The notes under the pieces: generated by a model
What the model was told of the DNA's origin: nothing
The model's input: only the letters and a program-made list of their open reading frames with translations
Databases searched by the model: none
Origin: Paracoccaceae bacterium
Lineage (GTDB): Bacteria; Pseudomonadota; Alphaproteobacteria; Rhodobacterales; Rhodobacteraceae
Length of the DNA: 6,082 bases
Reading direction: 5' to 3'
Assembly (NCBI GenBank): GCA_003565055.1
Contig: PXDM01000189.1
Location: 1-6,082 of the forward strand
In this document: positions 5,505 through 6,082 of the stretch, piece by piece
Layout: every line of letters starts with the position of its first letter
Numbering within the stretch: position 1 is the first letter of the stretch
Position numbers and translations under genes: made by a program

Positions 5505-6082
5505 ATGTATGCCTATTCCGATTTCGACCATGACTTCCTTGCAACCCGCAACGCACAGTTCCGCGCACAGGTCGCGCGGCGCATCTCCGGCGCGCTGACC
5601 GAGGAGGAGTTCAAGCCCCTGCGCCTGATGAACGGGCTCTATCTGCAACTCCACGCTTACATGCTGCGCGTGGCCATTCCCTACGGCACGCTCAACAGTG
5701 CCCAGATGCGCCAGCTTGCAATGATTGCCGAGCGCTGGGACAAGGGTTACGGCCATTTCACCACGCGCCAGAACATCCAGTTCAACTGGCCGCGTCTGAA
5801 CGATGTGCCCGACATGCTCGACGCGCTGGCCGAAGTGGGGATGCATGCAATCCAGACCTCGGGCAATTGCGTGCGCAATGTCACCGCCGATCACTTCGCA
5901 GGCGCGGCTGCGGATGAAATCGCTGATCCCCGGCCCGTGGCGGAGCTTTTGCGCCAGTGGTCCACGGATCACCCCGAATTCCAGTTCCTGCCGCGCAAGT
6001 TCAAGATCGCGATCACCGGCAGCCCCAATGACCGCGCCGTGACGCGTGCGCATGATATCGGGCTGCGCACCGTGCTGCGCGA
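5505..6082 (+). CDS. cysI: Nitrite/sulfite reductase haemoprotein (CysI-like), N-terminal part
   Basis: The first 192 codons are present and the gene runs off the right edge. The product reduces sulfite to sulfide (or nitrite to ammonia) in six electron steps with siroheme and a 4Fe-4S cluster. The N-terminal ferredoxin-like half domain is at about residues 38-112: LRLMNGLYLQLHAYMLRVAIPYG, then HFTTRQNIQFNW. The first part of the catalytic domain follows with TSGNCVRNVTAD and FLPRKFKIAITG. Arg88 (TTRQ), Arg124 (RNV), Lys165 and Lys167 (PRKFK) match the anion- and siroheme-contacting Arg83, Arg153, Lys215 and Lys217 of E. coli CysI. The cluster-binding cysteines lie beyond the window. The start at 5505 has AAGGA eight to nine bases upstream. 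Sulfite rather than nitrite is preferred because of the cysG-DUF2849 context, but the two reductases share this fold. The electron donor (ferredoxin or a CysJ-type flavoprotein) cannot be told from here. Confidence 0.94.
   Translation, partial: MYAYSDFDHDFLATRNAQFRAQVARRISGALTEEEFKPLRLMNGLYLQLHAYMLRVAIPYGTLNSAQMRQLAMIAERWDKGYGHFTTRQNIQFNWPRLNDVPDMLDALAEVGMHAIQTSGNCVRNVTADHFAGAAADEIADPRPVAELLRQWSTDHPEFQFLPRKFKIAITGSPNDRAVTRAHDIGLRTVLR

Noticed and set aside
5421..6053. Open frame of 210 codons on the minus strand, antisense to cysI
   Set aside because: The plus strand encodes CysI with conserved Arg and Lys residues, so the antisense frame is a GC-driven shadow.
1..6082. Mobile elements, CRISPR arrays, tRNA or rRNA genes, phage or defence genes
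   Set aside because: I found no transposase, terminal inverted repeats, spaced direct repeats or RNA gene signatures; the coding space is fully explained by metabolic and transport genes.

Overview
The window is GC-rich and almost fully coding, with tight operons, ATGA overlaps and GGAG-type ribosome binding sites. The order cysG - DUF2849 - cysI, plus the residue style of the proteins (for example GGDASVFGRLDEE in CysG), points to an alphaproteobacterium, probably of the Rhodobacterales/Paracoccaceae type. This assignment is inference from gene order and sequence character; no database was searched.

Layout. (1) Positions 1-735, minus strand: the N-terminal 245 codons of a flavin-dependent GMC oxidoreductase related to choline/alcohol dehydrogenases, running off the left edge. 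(2) Positions 736-930: a divergent intergenic region with small dyads and a weak candidate promoter for the minus-strand gene. (3) Positions 931-3554, plus strand: a three-gene NitT/TauT-type ABC importer, made of a periplasmic binding protein with signal peptide, an ATPase and a single permease. A perfect 10-bp hairpin without a U-tract lies between the binding protein and ATPase genes. ATPase and permease overlap by ATGA, and a probable terminator follows the permease. (4) Positions 3555-3775: a gene-free leader with a 13-bp interrupted inverted repeat overlapping a sigma70-like promoter. (5) Positions 3776-6082, plus strand: cysG (siroheme synthase), a small DUF2849 protein overlapping it by ATGA, and the first 192 codons of cysI (nitrite/sulfite reductase haemoprotein), running off the right edge.

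How the genes work together. CysG makes siroheme from uroporphyrinogen III, and CysI needs siroheme plus a 4Fe-4S cluster to reduce sulfite (or nitrite), so the right-hand operon is an assimilatory reduction unit with its own cofactor supply. DUF2849 sits between them and has no known function. The importer belongs to a group that takes up nitrate, sulfonates, taurine or pyrimidines; its substrate cannot be read from sequence. It is separated from cysG by a probable terminator and a separate promoter, so a link to sulfur supply is only a hypothesis, as is a link to the divergent oxidoreductase.

Overall this is mostly ordinary core metabolism. The points most worth a second look are the conserved small DUF2849 gene, the dyad in the cysG leader, the intercistronic hairpin, and the unknown substrate of the importer next to the GMC enzyme. 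I do not see evidence for a novel defence system, mobile element, CRISPR array or RNA gene.
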